Shown: positions 16,864-25,004 of the stretch, one piece after another
Layout of the letters: the number at the start of each line of letters is the position of its first letter
Numbering within the stretch: the stretch's first letter is position 1
Notes under the pieces: model-generated
The model's database searches: none
Seen by the model: only the letters and a program-made list of their open reading frames with translations
What the model was told of the DNA's origin: nothing
DNA from: Ktedonobacteraceae bacterium
Lineage (GTDB): Bacteria; Chloroflexota; Ktedonobacteria; Ktedonobacterales; Ktedonobacteraceae
DNA: 31,780 nucleotides
Direction of reading: 5' to 3'
Assembly (NCBI GenBank): GCA_014896635.1
Contig: JADBKA010000026.1
Span: 1 to 31,780 of the forward strand
Position numbers and translations under genes: made by a program

Positions 16864-17175
16864 CAGAGCAACGGGAACAGGTCTATCTTTTGCTTGATAA
16901 TCCGGCAAAATACTTGCGGGAAAACTCGTTCTGGGAGGGGGTAGCACCGAAGGTGCGGACCCTGACCCGGTCTCCTTGTCGCCCTGGACTTCATTTCCCG
17001 CTTGTGCTTCGCCGCTTTATTTTGATGCCTTCCTGATAAAACATGCAGGGGGCATCATTTTGCCTACGCGATTGAGGCAGAGCGGGAGTTTTGTTACATT
17101 TTATAATATGATTGATCCCATTGTTATGGGGTATTTCATTTTTTCGAGCTTCACGAGTGGAGTAATTGTGGACTC
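16864..17175. other. Intergenic region, no gene seen
   Basis: No supported ORF. It contains a small hairpin GCACC-GAA-GGTGC (16944-16956) within a GGGAGGGGG-rich tract. An inverted repeat GGAGT...ACTCC (17159-17176 region) lies immediately after the stop of the minus-strand coiled-coil gene but lacks a following T-run, so I do not call a terminator. Confidence 0.4.
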
Positions 17176-17532
17176 CTATTGCTGCAACAGATCTCGCACT
17201 GCGGTAATGATGCGTTTTTCCATTGCACTCATCTCATCTTTGATGCGCTGTTCCATGCCCTGGACGTGCCGCTCTACGCTCTGGATGCGCTGTTCCATGC
17301 TCTGGAGATGCCGCTCCACTCCCTGGACGCGCTGCTCCAGCGATTGCGCATCCTCTTTCGTTGCCATGTGCTCCTCAATATAGGTGTGCGCCTGAGTGAA
17401 GCCGAGTTGCATACTCTGGTCGAGTTTCTCGAAATTGCTTCGCATGTCGATTGACATTTGCTTGATGTGTGCATGCAGTAAGGTGGTCAGTTCTTCTTGC
17501 GCTGCCAGGCGCGCTTCAGGCGATAGGTACAT
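17176..17532 (-). CDS. Small coiled-coil protein, unknown
   Basis: A 118-residue, soluble, highly charged protein. The first half (MYLSPEARLAAQEELTTLLH) is helical; from about residue 55 to 110 there are short near-repeats of the pattern Gln-Ser-(Val/Met)-Glu-(Arg/Gln)-(His/Arg), e.g. GVERHLQSMEQRIQSVERHV. These suit a continuous coiled coil. No enzyme motif. The start ATG 17532 has a GGGGGG tract at suitable spacing; the GTG three codons upstream abuts that tract and is less likely. It may oligomerise, perhaps as a scaffold or partner protein, but no context identifies the partner. Similar short coiled-coil proteins occur near mobile DNA, but that is only a loose association. Confidence 0.75.
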   Translation of the reverse strand: MYLSPEARLAAQEELTTLLHAHIKQMSIDMRSNFEKLDQSMQLGFTQAHTYIEEHMATKEDAQSLEQRVQGVERHLQSMEQRIQSVERHVQGMEQRIKDEMSAMEKRIITAVRDLLQQ

Positions 17533-17678
17533 GCTTTTCACCCCCCGTCAACTCAGTCCTGCCGGGCCTTGCCCTTGCCGGTCTTTTCAGAAGTATACCA
17601 CAGCAGGCCCACATTGGATAGAGACCAGGAAGGACGACGAGGGACATGGGTCCATGCCTCGGCCTACGATCCTGATTA

Positions 17679-17801
17679 ATACCAAGTTGCTTCTCTGGAA
17701 GCAACTTGGTATGAAATCTTGATAGCCGTTCGAGATCCGTCCCGCCACCGGCGGGACTGGCAAGATGCTGGCGCATCTTGCCCATCTGAACGCAAGGGAG
17801 T
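17679..17801. repeat. REP-like repeat, copy 2, with an extra 15-bp-stem hairpin
   Basis: It begins with a perfect 15-bp stem (17679-17693 with 17698-17712, core CCAAGTTGCTTC, loop TCTG), followed directly by an 86-bp copy of the repeat at 12357-12441. Its two hairpins are at 17739-17757 and 17759-17782. Two of the three differences from copy 1 fall in the loop of hairpin two (CTTGCC versus CTGGCG); both arms are unchanged. The element lies between divergent genes. Confidence 0.9.
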
Positions 17802-17897
17802 ATAAGACGATAACCGATTTTTTCGGATGATTGTCTGCGTAGAAAATTTTCAGTAGCGCGCTAGCTAAGATGACTCAGGCCAGCGAGAGAAAGCTGA

Positions 17898-17938
17898 TCT
17901 GGACTCTTCTCATTGAGAAGATATTAGAAAAGTCCAGA
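17898..17938 (+). promoter_or_regulatory. Nested stem-loop in the 5' leader of the 17968 operon
   Basis: The outer stem TCTGGACT/AGTCCAGA (17898-17905 with 17931-17938) encloses a hairpin CTTCTC-ATT-GAGAAG (17906-17920) and an unpaired A-rich arm. It ends 15 bp before the AAAGGAGG ribosome site of the next gene. It could be a leader RNA element or a DNA-binding site. Confidence 0.4.
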
Positions 17939-17967
17939 GTTATCCAATTGCAAAGGAGGCACAGCGC

Positions 17968-18366
17968 ATGACGGATCAGGCGCACGAAGCAGCACAGCTC
18001 GGCGCATTTCTTGCCGCGCTACTTGAGCAGCCGGATTTTCGGGAAGGACCGTTACGGGCTTACGAAGCTTTTGAAAATCACGTCTTTGAGGAATTTCACG
18101 AACGAAAATGGACCGAGAAGGAACTGATCGGCTTTGCCGGAGAGAGGCTGTCGGCAAAGTTCTACAGGAAGGATTGCCGGATGGCGCTCATCTATGAGTT
18201 GCCTGTGTACAGCTACCTGCATCACATCGGCTTTGTGATGGGCTACCTGGACCGCGCCTACGCGGCGCGTGCAGACGTTGAAGAGAACGCCCGTATCGGA
18301 GTAGAGCCGCCTTTTCAAGTGCAGGTTTTCAGGACACGCATCTCTGGGATATGGTATGATTCCTAA
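17968..18366 (+). CDS. Conserved-looking hypothetical protein
   Basis: A 132-residue soluble protein I do not recognise. It has a helical N-terminus (LGAFLAALLEQPDF) and several aromatic/charged segments (FENHVFEEFHERKWTEKELIGF, YRKDCRMALIYELPVYSYLHHIGFVMGYLDRAY). No signal peptide, membrane helix or catalytic motif is obvious; two His (HH), Cys and acidic residues could bind metal, but this is not supported. It has a strong AAAGGAGG ribosome site. It is followed by DUF2203 (51 bp gap) and prmC (11 bp gap), all on the plus strand, so an operon linked to translation is plausible. Confidence 0.75.
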   Translation: MTDQAHEAAQLGAFLAALLEQPDFREGPLRAYEAFENHVFEEFHERKWTEKELIGFAGERLSAKFYRKDCRMALIYELPVYSYLHHIGFVMGYLDRAYAARADVEENARIGVEPPFQVQVFRTRISGIWYDS

Positions 18367-18417
18367 ATATAAGCAAGCCGATAGGTACCGGGTCCGCTTA
18401 TCTCTAAGGAGGAGCGC

Positions 18418-18813
18418 ATGCCGCACTATTTTACACGCGAAGAGGCCGAAGCACTCTTACCAGAAATTACGGTTATTCTGCGTAAAATACAGGCGATTCA
18501 CCAGGAAATGCACACACTCGAAGATGATCTCTCCTTGCTTCAGGCCCAGGCTCTGAATAATGGACATCACCTGCACGAGAGGATTATGGAGCTACGGCGG
18601 AATCTGGCAGGACAGTTGCAAGCATTGCGCAGTGCAGCAAATGAGTTGCAGGAATTCGGCTGCGTGTTGAAAGATCCAGAGATGGGGCTTGTCGATTTTC
18701 TAAGCCTGCGCGATGGACAGGAAGTCTTTCTCTGTTGGCGATTGGGTGAGGCGCGCATCTCCTACTGGCATACGCTCGATGGTGGCTTTGCCGGTCGTCA
18801 ACCACTGGATTAG
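18418..18813 (+). CDS. DUF2203 family protein
   Basis: A 131-residue protein matching DUF2203: an N-terminal YFTREEAEALLPEI helix, a long central helix/coiled region, then the signature LKDPEMGLVDFLSLRDGQEVFLCWRLGEARISYWHTLDGGFAGRQPL. The family is widespread in Chloroflexi, Firmicutes and Deinococcus-Thermus, and its function is unknown. Its ribosome site is AAGGAGG and the protein ends 11 bp before prmC. In this family the conserved Cys, Trp, His and Asp near the C-terminus look like a binding site, but that is inference. Confidence 0.93.
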   Translation: MPHYFTREEAEALLPEITVILRKIQAIHQEMHTLEDDLSLLQAQALNNGHHLHERIMELRRNLAGQLQALRSAANELQEFGCVLKDPEMGLVDFLSLRDGQEVFLCWRLGEARISYWHTLDGGFAGRQPLD

Positions 18814-18824
18814 AGGATTCTGGC

Positions 18825-19694
18825 ATGACAACCGTTCGAGAGGCGCTGACACAGGGAATACAGGAACTGAGAGCACGAGAGGAATACTGTGACGCTCGCC
18901 TGGATGCACAGATTTTACTGGAACATGTGCTTGGAGTAGAGCGTGCTCTGTTCTATGCCTATCCTGAACGCCCCGTCACGCCTGAGCAGCGGCAGCAATT
19001 TCTCGCGTTGATCGCGCGACGCAAGCAGGGTGAGCCTGTGGCTTACCTGGTGGGACATAAAGAGTTCTATGGCCTGGATTTGCTGGTTGACAGGCGAGTG
19101 CTCATCCCGCGTCCTGAGACCGAGCTGCTGGTCGAGATGGCTTTGCAGATCATCAGACAGAAGCTGGCCGCCGGGCAGATTCCGCTTGTGGCTGATATTG
19201 GTACGGGGAGCGGCGCCATCCCCATTGCGCTTGCTGTAGAAGAGCCGCGCCTTCCCTACCTCTATGCCTGTGATATTTCTTCCGCTGCATTGGAAGTTGC
19301 GCGCCTCAATTGCCAGAAATACCATGTAGAGAAGCGGGTACGGCTGTTGCAAGGCGATTTACTGGCTCCCTTGCCGGAGGCCGTTGACGTGCTGATCGCC
19401 AATCTCCCCTATGTTGGAACTGAGGAAATGGTGAGCCTGGCGCCGGAGGTACGCGCTTACGAACCATCGGAAGCTCTTTTCAGTGGCCTGAAAGGGCTAG
19501 ACCTGTTGCGCAGATTCTGTCAGGAAGCGCGAAATTCTGGTAGGCTAAAGTCAGGAGCCGTAATGTTATTGGAGATAGGCTATCAGCAGTGTGAACCTCT
19601 GACAGATCTGGTTCATGAACTGTGGCCAGCAGCGACGGTAACGTGCAAGAAAGATTACGCAGGGTGGGACAGGATGTTACAGGTGGCAGTCTAA
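18825..19694 (+). CDS. prmC: Peptide chain release factor N5-glutamine methyltransferase
   Basis: SAM-dependent methyltransferase (HemK/PrmC) that methylates the GGQ glutamine of class 1 release factors. 289 residues, family-typical. It has the N-terminal helical domain (DARLDAQILLEHVLGVERALFYAYPER), the connecting GEPVAYLVGHKEFYGLDLLVDRRVLIPRPETELLVE block, SAM motif I VADIGTGSGAIPIAL, CDISSAALEVARLN, and NLPY in place of the more common NPPY substrate motif. It lies in an operon after DUF2203 (11 bp). No release-factor gene is in the window. The NLPY variation keeps the Asn and the aromatic Tyr. Confidence 0.95.
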   Translation: MTTVREALTQGIQELRAREEYCDARLDAQILLEHVLGVERALFYAYPERPVTPEQRQQFLALIARRKQGEPVAYLVGHKEFYGLDLLVDRRVLIPRPETELLVEMALQIIRQKLAAGQIPLVADIGTGSGAIPIALAVEEPRLPYLYACDISSAALEVARLNCQKYHVEKRVRLLQGDLLAPLPEAVDVLIANLPYVGTEEMVSLAPEVRAYEPSEALFSGLKGLDLLRRFCQEARNSGRLKSGAVMLLEIGYQQCEPLTDLVHELWPAATVTCKKDYAGWDRMLQVAV

Positions 19695-19894
19695 GTGGCG
19701 CATTCCGGTAAATTCGCGGGAGGTCCAGGAGGGTATCCCTCCAACCTAATTTCCCTAAAAGGTATGGTGAGAAAACACCGGGTTTTCGGGAGGGTCGGAT
19801 GGTGGTCTGCGATAGCAGGTTGATACGCCGAAAGTATCGCCGTGAACGTTCTTCATAATGAGCGGCTGTAAAATCGAACAGGAGGTAGCTTTTT
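19695..19894 (+). other. Leader region of the wecA-like gene with a degenerate repeat copy
   Basis: No ORF of its own up to 19894. After the prmC stop, GGAGGTCCAGGAGGG (19719-19733) matches the start of the GC-rich repeat family, followed by GGAGGG-TAT-CCCTCC (19728-19742). Further on, mutually exclusive pairings are possible: GCGATA/TATCGC (19809-19814 with 19835-19840) versus GATAC/GTATC (19822-19826 with 19834-19838). No known riboswitch class was recognised. Confidence 0.4.
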
Positions 19895-19945
19895 GTGGCC
19901 TACCGTGATCGTCAATGTGCATGCTCTATGGGAAGGAACGGGTAG
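19895..19945 (+). CDS. Candidate 16-codon leader peptide upstream of wecA-like gene
   Basis: GTG 19895 opens a 16-codon frame, MAYRDRQCACSMGRNG, ending in TAG that directly touches the next ATG (TAGATG). AGGAGG at 19880-19885 sits 9 bp before the GTG, a better ribosome site than most in this window. The frame is the same as the downstream gene's, so an amber readthrough would give an N-terminally extended protein. GGTAG/CTACC (19884-19888 with 19900-19904) could fold over the ribosome site and GTG. Expression is not demonstrated. Confidence 0.4.
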   Translation: MAYRDRQCACSMGRNG

Positions 19946-21361
19946 ATGTTTATCTCTATGATATCCAGGCAGTTGCTCTCCCAGACCTCGTTCTCCTTTT
20001 TCCCCCCCGGTCTTACAGGCAGCGTGGCTATTCTCTTTATCGGGGGGGGAGCGGCTTTCCTGCTGGCATACCTGTTCACCTTTGGTGTGACCGCGCTTTC
20101 CCATAAAATGGGCTGGCTGGATCTCCCTTCGGCGCGCCGTGTGCATAAGAAGCCAGTGCCGCGCCTGGGCGGAGTGGCGATATTCCTGGCTTTTGTGATT
20201 GCCTCACTGGTATTCTACTTATCTGTTTTTCGTACTAATGGTGAATTAACCTCTAAAGAAAACACTATTTACTGGCTATTTCTCGCCGGTGCCACTCTGA
20301 TTGTCTTTGTGCATGTCTATGATGATATTAAGGGGTTAAAGCCGCTACCCAAGCTCATTGCACAGACCGTGACAGTGCTCATCATTCTGGGGCCGTTCGC
20401 CGGCTCATTTCATGGTGTACTGCTGTTCGGCTTTAGCAATCCTTTCAGTGCAGGCGTTGCCGATAGCACGCTGCCCTGGTATCGCCAGCCTGAAATCACT
20501 CTTTTTATCCATAATAACCCGCTAACAAATCTGCCCGATATCTCCTGGCTGGCGCTGCCGGCTGTGCTCTTTACCTGGGTCTGGATGGTTGGCATGATGA
20601 ATACCGTTAATCTGGTCGATGGTCTGGACGGGCTGGCAACGGGCGTGGTCGGATTGACGGCGCTTTTTATCACCATTATTAGCTGGACGCTAGGGCAGCA
20701 TACTATTGCAGCGCTCTCGGCAATTTTCACCGGCGCGGTTCTCGGCTTTCTGCCGCACAACTGGAATCCGGCGAAAATTATCATGGGCGATAGTGGCTCA
20801 CAGTTTCTGGGGCTGGCGCTGGGAGTGCTGTCGATCATGGGGGGAGCGAAGGTGGCGCTGGCGCTGATGGTATTAGGTATCCCGATTCTGGATGTGGCTA
20901 TCGTAGTCATTAACCGCGTGCGGCGGGGCCAGTCGCCGCTGCACTATGACAAGACGCACCTGCATCACCGCCTGCTGGCGACAGGGTTGAGCGTGCGGCA
21001 GATTTGTTATGTATTCTATGGATTGACGGCGCTGTTCGGTGTGCTGGCGCTGTCGATGCAACACATTTACAAGCTGATCGGCTTCGGCCTGGTGGGAGCG
21101 GCGATGATCGGTTTAATCATCTGGATGGACTACCGGCAGCGACAGCGAGGCGCGCCGCTTACTCCCGACGAACCCGGTCCTGGCTCACCGAGAGGGCAGA
21201 GTAAGGATGAACGGGGGAAAACGGAAGATAAGGGAGGATCTGCCACCGGCAGCAGCCGGGGTAGCCAGGTGGGCGGCTCTACCTCGCCGCCGCCCGGCTC
21301 GACTGCCCGGCAGTCACGGCAGCATGAACGCGCGCGGCTTCCTCTTGGAAGAGACGTTTGA
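19946..21361 (+). CDS. WecA/TagO-type polyprenyl-phosphate glycosyl-1-phosphate transferase
   Basis: A MraY/WecA-superfamily membrane enzyme that links a sugar-1-phosphate (typically GlcNAc-1-P) to undecaprenyl phosphate, the first step of wall or surface polysaccharide synthesis. About 10-11 membrane helices. Landmarks: [17 protein letters not shown], the Asp-rich [42 protein letters not shown] and the cytosolic [12 protein letters not shown] loop. The last 60 residues are polar, Gly/Ser/Pro-rich and disordered and lie partly over the end of uvrA (83 bp). ATG 19946 has GGAAGGA about 8 bp upstream. Sugar specificity is not readable; it could also initiate an O-glycan or teichoic-like polymer. 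Confidence 0.93.
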   Translation: MFISMISRQLLSQTSFSFFPPGLTGSVAILFIGGGAAFLLAYLFTFGVTALSHKMGWLDLPSARRVHKKPVPRLGGVAIFLAFVIASLVFYLSVFRTNGELTSKENTIYWLFLAGATLIVFVHVYDDIKGLKPLPKLIAQTVTVLIILGPFAGSFHGVLLFGFSNPFSAGVADSTLPWYRQPEITLFIHNNPLTNLPDISWLALPAVLFTWVWMVGMMNTVNLVDGLDGLATGVVGLTALFITIISWTLGQHTIAALSAIFTGAVLGFLPHNWNPAKIIMGDSGSQFLGLALGVLSIMGGAKVALALMVLGIPILDVAIVVINRVRRGQSPLHYDKTHLHHRLLATGLSVRQICYVFYGLTALFGVLALSMQHIYKLIGFGLVGAAMIGLIIWMDYRQRQRGAPLTPDEPGPGSPRGQSKDERGKTEDKGGSATGSSRGSQVGGSTSPPPGSTARQSRQHERARLPLGRDV

Positions 21362-24300
21362 GGAAGTGGCCGGTATAGGAGTTCTCGTTCTCCGCGACCT
21401 CTTCGGGTGTTCCCTGGGCGATAACGAGACCACCGTTGTCGCCACCTTCGGGACCGAGGTCGATCAGCCAGTCAGCGCATTTGATCACGTCCAGATTGTG
21501 CTCGATCACCACAACAGTGTTACCCGCATCAACCAGCCGTTGCAGCACTTTGAGCAGACGATCAATGTCGGCAAAGTGCAGGCCCGTCGTTGGCTCATCC
21601 AGGATATAGAGGGTGCGTCCTGTCGCGCGGCGTGCGAGTTCGGTTGCCAGCTTGACGCGCTGCGCCTCACCTCCTGAAAGCGTGGTAGCTGGCTGGCCCA
21701 GGCGCATGTAGCCGAGTCCTACATCGTTGAGCGTCTTCATCCGGTTATAGACGGACGGCACATTGGCAAAGAACTCGGTAGCCTCTTCTACTGTCATATC
21801 CAGCACGTCGGCAATCGTTTTGCCTTTGTAGTGGATCTCCAGCGCCTCGCGGTTATAGCGCCTGCCGTGACAGACCTCGCAAGGGACATAGACATCGGGC
21901 AAGAAATGCATTTCGATTTTAACAATGCCTTCACCTTTGCAGGCTTCACAACGCCCGCCTTTGATGTTGAAAGAGAAACGTCCCGGCTGGTAGCCGCGAA
22001 TACGCGCTTCCGGCACCTGGGCGAACAGTTCGCGGATGCCCGTGAAGGCGTTGGTATAGGTGGCGGGATTGGAGCGCGGTGTACGCCCGATGGGCGACTG
22101 GTCGATGTCGATGACCTTGTCCAGATGCTCTAACCCTTCGATGCTCTCATGCGCGCCCGGTCTTTCGTGCGAGCGGTAGAAGTGGTGTGAAAGCTTGCGG
22201 TACAGGATATCGGTAATCAGGGTACTTTTGCCCGAACCGGAAACGCCTGTGACTGCGACAAACTTGCCCAGCGGGATCTCCACGTCGATATTCTTCAGAT
22301 TGTTCTCGCGCGCGCCTTTGATGAGCAGCGTGTGGCCGTTGCCGGGACGGCGCTGGGCTGGAGTGGCGATGCTTTGGCGGCGGGAGAGATAGTCGCCGGT
22401 GATCGAATGAGGATTGGCGGCGATCTCATCATATGTTCCCTGCGCCACAACATAGCCGCCGTGTTCGCCGGCGCCCGGTCCGATGTCGATGATATAATCG
22501 GCGGAACGCATGGTATCTTCGTCATGTTCGACGACGAGCAGCGTATTGCCCAGGTCGCGCAGGCGTACCAGCGTGCGAATCAGGCGCGCGTTATCGCGCT
22601 GGTGCAGTCCGATGCTCGGCTCATCCAGGATGTAGAGCACACCCATCAGACCTGAGCCGATCTGCGTAGCCAGGCGAATGCGTTGCGCCTCGCCGCCGGA
22701 GAGTGTGGCGGCTGCGCGATCCAGCGTGAGGTAGTCAAGTCCTACGTCGAGCAGGAATTGCAGGCGGGCGCGAATCTCCTTCAGCACCTGCCGCGCAATG
22801 ATGCGCTCGCGCTGGCTCAACGGCGTCATGACCAGCGGCTCGCCAGGGTCGATTTTTGCCAGGGGATCGCTTTTCTGTATGCCGTTGTCATTTTCGCGCT
22901 TTATTTTGCCGTTTGTCTGTACCACCGGCTGGATTGCGGCAGGCGCGCCAGTGGTGGGAGCAATGTCTGACTCAAGTTCCTGGAAGAAGCGACGGGCGTT
23001 GGTGATGGAGAGGCGCGTCACCTGCACGATATTGCGTCCCCCGACGGTCACAGCCAGCACTTCTGGCTTGAGACGCGCACCCCGGCAATCGGGACAGATG
23101 CGCGCCGACATATAGCCCTCGATCTCTTCGCGGATCATGTCGCTGTCGGTCTGCTTATAGCGCCGGTCCAGGTTAGGGATGACGCCCTCGAAATTGACGG
23201 TATAGCTGCGCGTATGCCCGTTTTGAGGCGTGTAACGGATAGTCAGCGGTTCGGGCGAGCCATAGAGGATCGTCCGCCGAATCCGTGAGTCAAGCTCCTG
23301 CCAGGGAGTATCGAGGTCGAAGTTAAAGCGTTTCGCCAGAGCTTCGAGGATAGCAGCGTGCCACTGGCTGCCGTTGACGACTTTGCTCCAGGGAGCGATT
23401 GCACCCTCTTTAATGCTCAGTTCAGGATGTGTCACGATCAGTTCGGGATCGATCTCGCGCTGCGTGCCGAGTCCGGTACAGGTAGGGCAAGCGCCGTGAG
23501 GACTGTTGAAGCTGAAGGTACGCGGTTCGATCTCGGGCAAGCTGATGCCACAGTAGACACAGGCAGCTCGCTCGGAGAAGAGGATTTCCTGGCCGTCAAC
23601 CACCGAGACCAGCACTACGCCGTTGCCCAGTTTCAGCGTCGTTTCCAGTGAATCGGTCAGGCGCTGGCGGAAGGCCGGGTCCACATCTGCTTGCGCACCT
23701 GCTGGTTCTTCTCCGCGCTCCTGCGTAGTTATTTCGCGCGCCTGGTCCGGTTCTTTACCAGCATTCACATCGTAGAGTGCTGGCCGCTCGGCGACACGCT
23801 GCAATGAGGGATGATGTAATTGTGGGTGAGCGCCATCGCCGTCCGGTTCGCTCTGTTTCCTGGCTTTGCGAATGACCAGACGATCAACAACAACCTCGAT
23901 GGTATGTTTCTTCTGCTTATCTAGCTCGATCTCTTCGCTCAGGTCGTGAATCTGTCCATCGACGCGCACCCGCACATAGCCGGAGCGGCGCATCTCCTCA
24001 AAGATATTCTTATACTCGCCCTTGCGTCCCTGCACCAGCGGAGCCAGCAAAAGGATACGCGATCCCTCTGGCAAGCTCAGTACAGCATCAACAATCTGCT
24101 GGAGTGTCTGCTGGCTGACCTCGCGCCCGCACTGGGGACAGTGGGGATGACCGACGCGAGCGTAGAGCAGGCGGAGATAGTCGTAGATTTCGGTGACGGT
24201 GCCTACCGTTGATCGCGGATTGTGGGTGGTCCCCTTCTGGTCGATGGAGATGGCCGGGGACAGCCCGTCAATGTGATCGACGTCGGGCTTCTCCATCTTG

Positions 24301-24503
24301 TCTAAAAACTGGCGCGCGTAGGCTGAGAGCGATTCGACATAGCGGCGCTGGCCCTCCGCGAAGATGGTGTCGAATGCCAGGCTGCTTTTGCCGGAGCCAG
24401 AAAGGCCGGTGATGACCACCAGCTTATCACGCGGAATGGTGACATCAATATTCTTTAGATTGTGCTCGCGCGCGCCGCGAATTACAATTTTATCCTGGGG
24501 CAT
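21279..24503 (-). CDS. uvrA: Excinuclease ABC subunit A
   Basis: DNA-damage sensor of nucleotide excision repair that loads UvrB. 1074 residues, longer than the usual 940-960. Two ABC ATPase halves: [14 protein letters not shown] and [13 protein letters not shown]alker A motifs, two LSGGEAQR signatures, and Walker B/H-loop [10 protein letters not shown] and [10 protein letters not shown]. Zinc-binding CPQCG, CVYCG/CPTC and CEACKGEG...[10 protein letters not shown] are visible. The extra length comes from insertions near residues 215-275 (Asp/Gln/Glu-rich) and 520-565 (Pro/Thr then Lys/Asp-rich) plus a short disordered C-terminus. ATG 24503 has GAGGAAG upstream. It is transcribed alone, tail-to-tail with the wecA-like gene. 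Confidence 0.97.
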   Translation of the reverse strand: MPQDKIVIRGAREHNLKNIDVTIPRDKLVVITGLSGSGKSSLAFDTIFAEGQRRYVESLSAYARQFLDKMEKPDVDHIDGLSPAISIDQKGTTHNPRSTVGTVTEIYDYLRLLYARVGHPHCPQCGREVSQQTLQQIVDAVLSLPEGSRILLLAPLVQGRKGEYKNIFEEMRRSGYVRVRVDGQIHDLSEEIELDKQKKHTIEVVVDRLVIRKARKQSEPDGDGAHPQLHHPSLQRVAERPALYDVNAGKEPDQAREITTQERGEEPAGAQADVDPAFRQRLTDSLETTLKLGNGVVLVSVVDGQEILFSERAACVYCGISLPEIEPRTFSFNSPHGACPTCTGLGTQREIDPELIVTHPELSIKEGAIAPWSKVVNGSQWHAAILEALAKRFNFDLDTPWQELDSRIRRTILYGSPEPLTIRYTPQNGHTRSYTVNFEGVIPNLDRRYKQTDSDMIREEIEGYMSARICPDCRGARLKPEVLAVTVGGRNIVQVTRLSITNARRFFQELESDIAPTTGAPAAIQPVVQTNGKIKRENDNGIQKSDPLAKIDPGEPLVMTPLSQRERIIARQVLKEIRARLQFLLDVGLDYLTLDRAAATLSGGEAQRIRLATQIGSGLMGVLYILDEPSIGLHQRDNARLIRTLVRLRDLGNTLLVVEHDEDTMRSADYIIDIGPGAGEHGGYVVAQGTYDEIAANPHSITGDYLSRRQSIATPAQRRPGNGHTLLIKGARENNLKNIDVEIPLGKFVAVTGVSGSGKSTLITDILYRKLSHHFYRSHERPGAHESIEGLEHLDKVIDIDQSPIGRTPRSNPATYTNAFTGIRELFAQVPEARIRGYQPGRFSFNIKGGRCEACKGEGIVKIEMHFLPDVYVPCEVCHGRRYNREALEIHYKGKTIADVLDMTVEEATEFFANVPSVYNRMKTLNDVGLGYMRLGQPATTLSGGEAQRVKLATELARRATGRTLYILDEPTTGLHFADIDRLLKVLQRLVDAGNTVVVIEHNLDVIKCADWLIDLGPEGGDNGGLVIAQGTPEEVAENENSYTGHFLKRLFQEEAARVHAAVTAGQSSRAAAR

Positions 24504-24611
24504 AAAGCTCTGATTCTTCCTCGCTTATAATAAACAAATAAACAAAACGCGCCCATTTTTTATGCCGCCAATCTCTTCGCGGATCATAGTATACCAGATC
24601 CATTTTCCTCT

Positions 24612-24655
24612 GAAAAAGAGGAAAAAAAGAGTTTTTGGGGGACACCCCCATTCGC
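24612..24655 (+). repeat. Partial GC-rich repeat (single hairpin)
   Basis: A-rich lead then TGGGGG-ACA-CCCCCA (24636-24650), a 6-bp stem. The CCAGG...CCTGG partner hairpin is absent. It lies immediately before a fuller copy that starts at 24656. Confidence 0.7.
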
Positions 24656-24790
24656 GTGAACTTTAGGGGATCTCACCTCTCCCTCAAAGGAGGAAAAGGG
24701 GGAAAAAGTGTTTTTCGGGGGACACCCCCGGCCCCCCCCCCGCCAGGAGGGCCATGCCCTCCTGGACCTCCCTTTTTCCGTTCAGTCTAC
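24656..24790 (+). repeat. GC-rich two-hairpin element with GTGAACTT-type end
   Basis: Begins GTGAACTTTAGGGG and ends ...CCGTTCAGTCTAC, an imperfect inverted match. Inside: CGGGGG-ACA-CCCCCG (24716-24730) and a 10-bp stem CCAGGAGGGC/GCCCTCCTGG with loop CAT (24743-24765). About 135 bp. The ends resemble those of the element at 28584-28754 read in reverse. Confidence 0.75.
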
Positions 24791-24794
24791 GCCT

Positions 24795-24850
24795 ATGGGG
24801 GACACCCCCAGACCTCCGCCAGGGGACTGGCCGTCCCCTGGACCCCTCTT
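24795..24850 (+). repeat. GC-rich two-hairpin element, following copy
   Basis: TGGGGG-ACA-CCCCCA (about 24796-24810) followed by the 9-bp stem CCAGGGGAC/GTCCCCTGG with loop TGGCC (24819-24841), identical in arms and loop to those at 8365-8387. It is joined directly to the previous element through CCGTTCAGTCTACGCC. Confidence 0.8.
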
Positions 24851-24929
24851 TTGCTATACAAACAAACGTTCCACATAACAGTACACCACTATGCGTCATA
24901 CGTCAAGAGGGAAAGGAAAAAAAGAGATC

Positions 24930-24981
24930 TTGGGAGGTACCCCCATGCCCCCGCCAGGGGGCAAAGCCCCCTGGACCCCCA
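24930..24981 (+). repeat. GC-rich two-hairpin element, third copy
   Basis: GGGAGGTACCCCC replaces the usual first hairpin and is followed by CCAGGGGGC-AAA-GCCCCCTGG (24954-24974), a perfect 9-bp stem. It ends about 30 bp before the stop of the DUF4097 gene, where on the minus strand it could also act as part of a terminator. A T-rich run follows it on that strand. Confidence 0.75.
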
Positions 24982-25004
24982 CGTCGATGATCACTATTCA
25001 GGTA

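Noticed and set aside
16821..17036. Short ORF between the carbonic anhydrase and coiled-coil genes
   Set aside because: It lies within repeat-like sequence, lacks a ribosome site and has no family pattern.
21279..21361. Frameshift joining the wecA-like and uvrA tails
   Set aside because: The genes are on opposite strands, so the overlap is convergent, not a frame error.
24930..25004. Intrinsic terminators made by the GC-rich hairpins
   Set aside because: Possible for the minus-strand gene here, but the same hairpins occur between divergent genes and without adjacent T-runs, so termination is not a general explanation.
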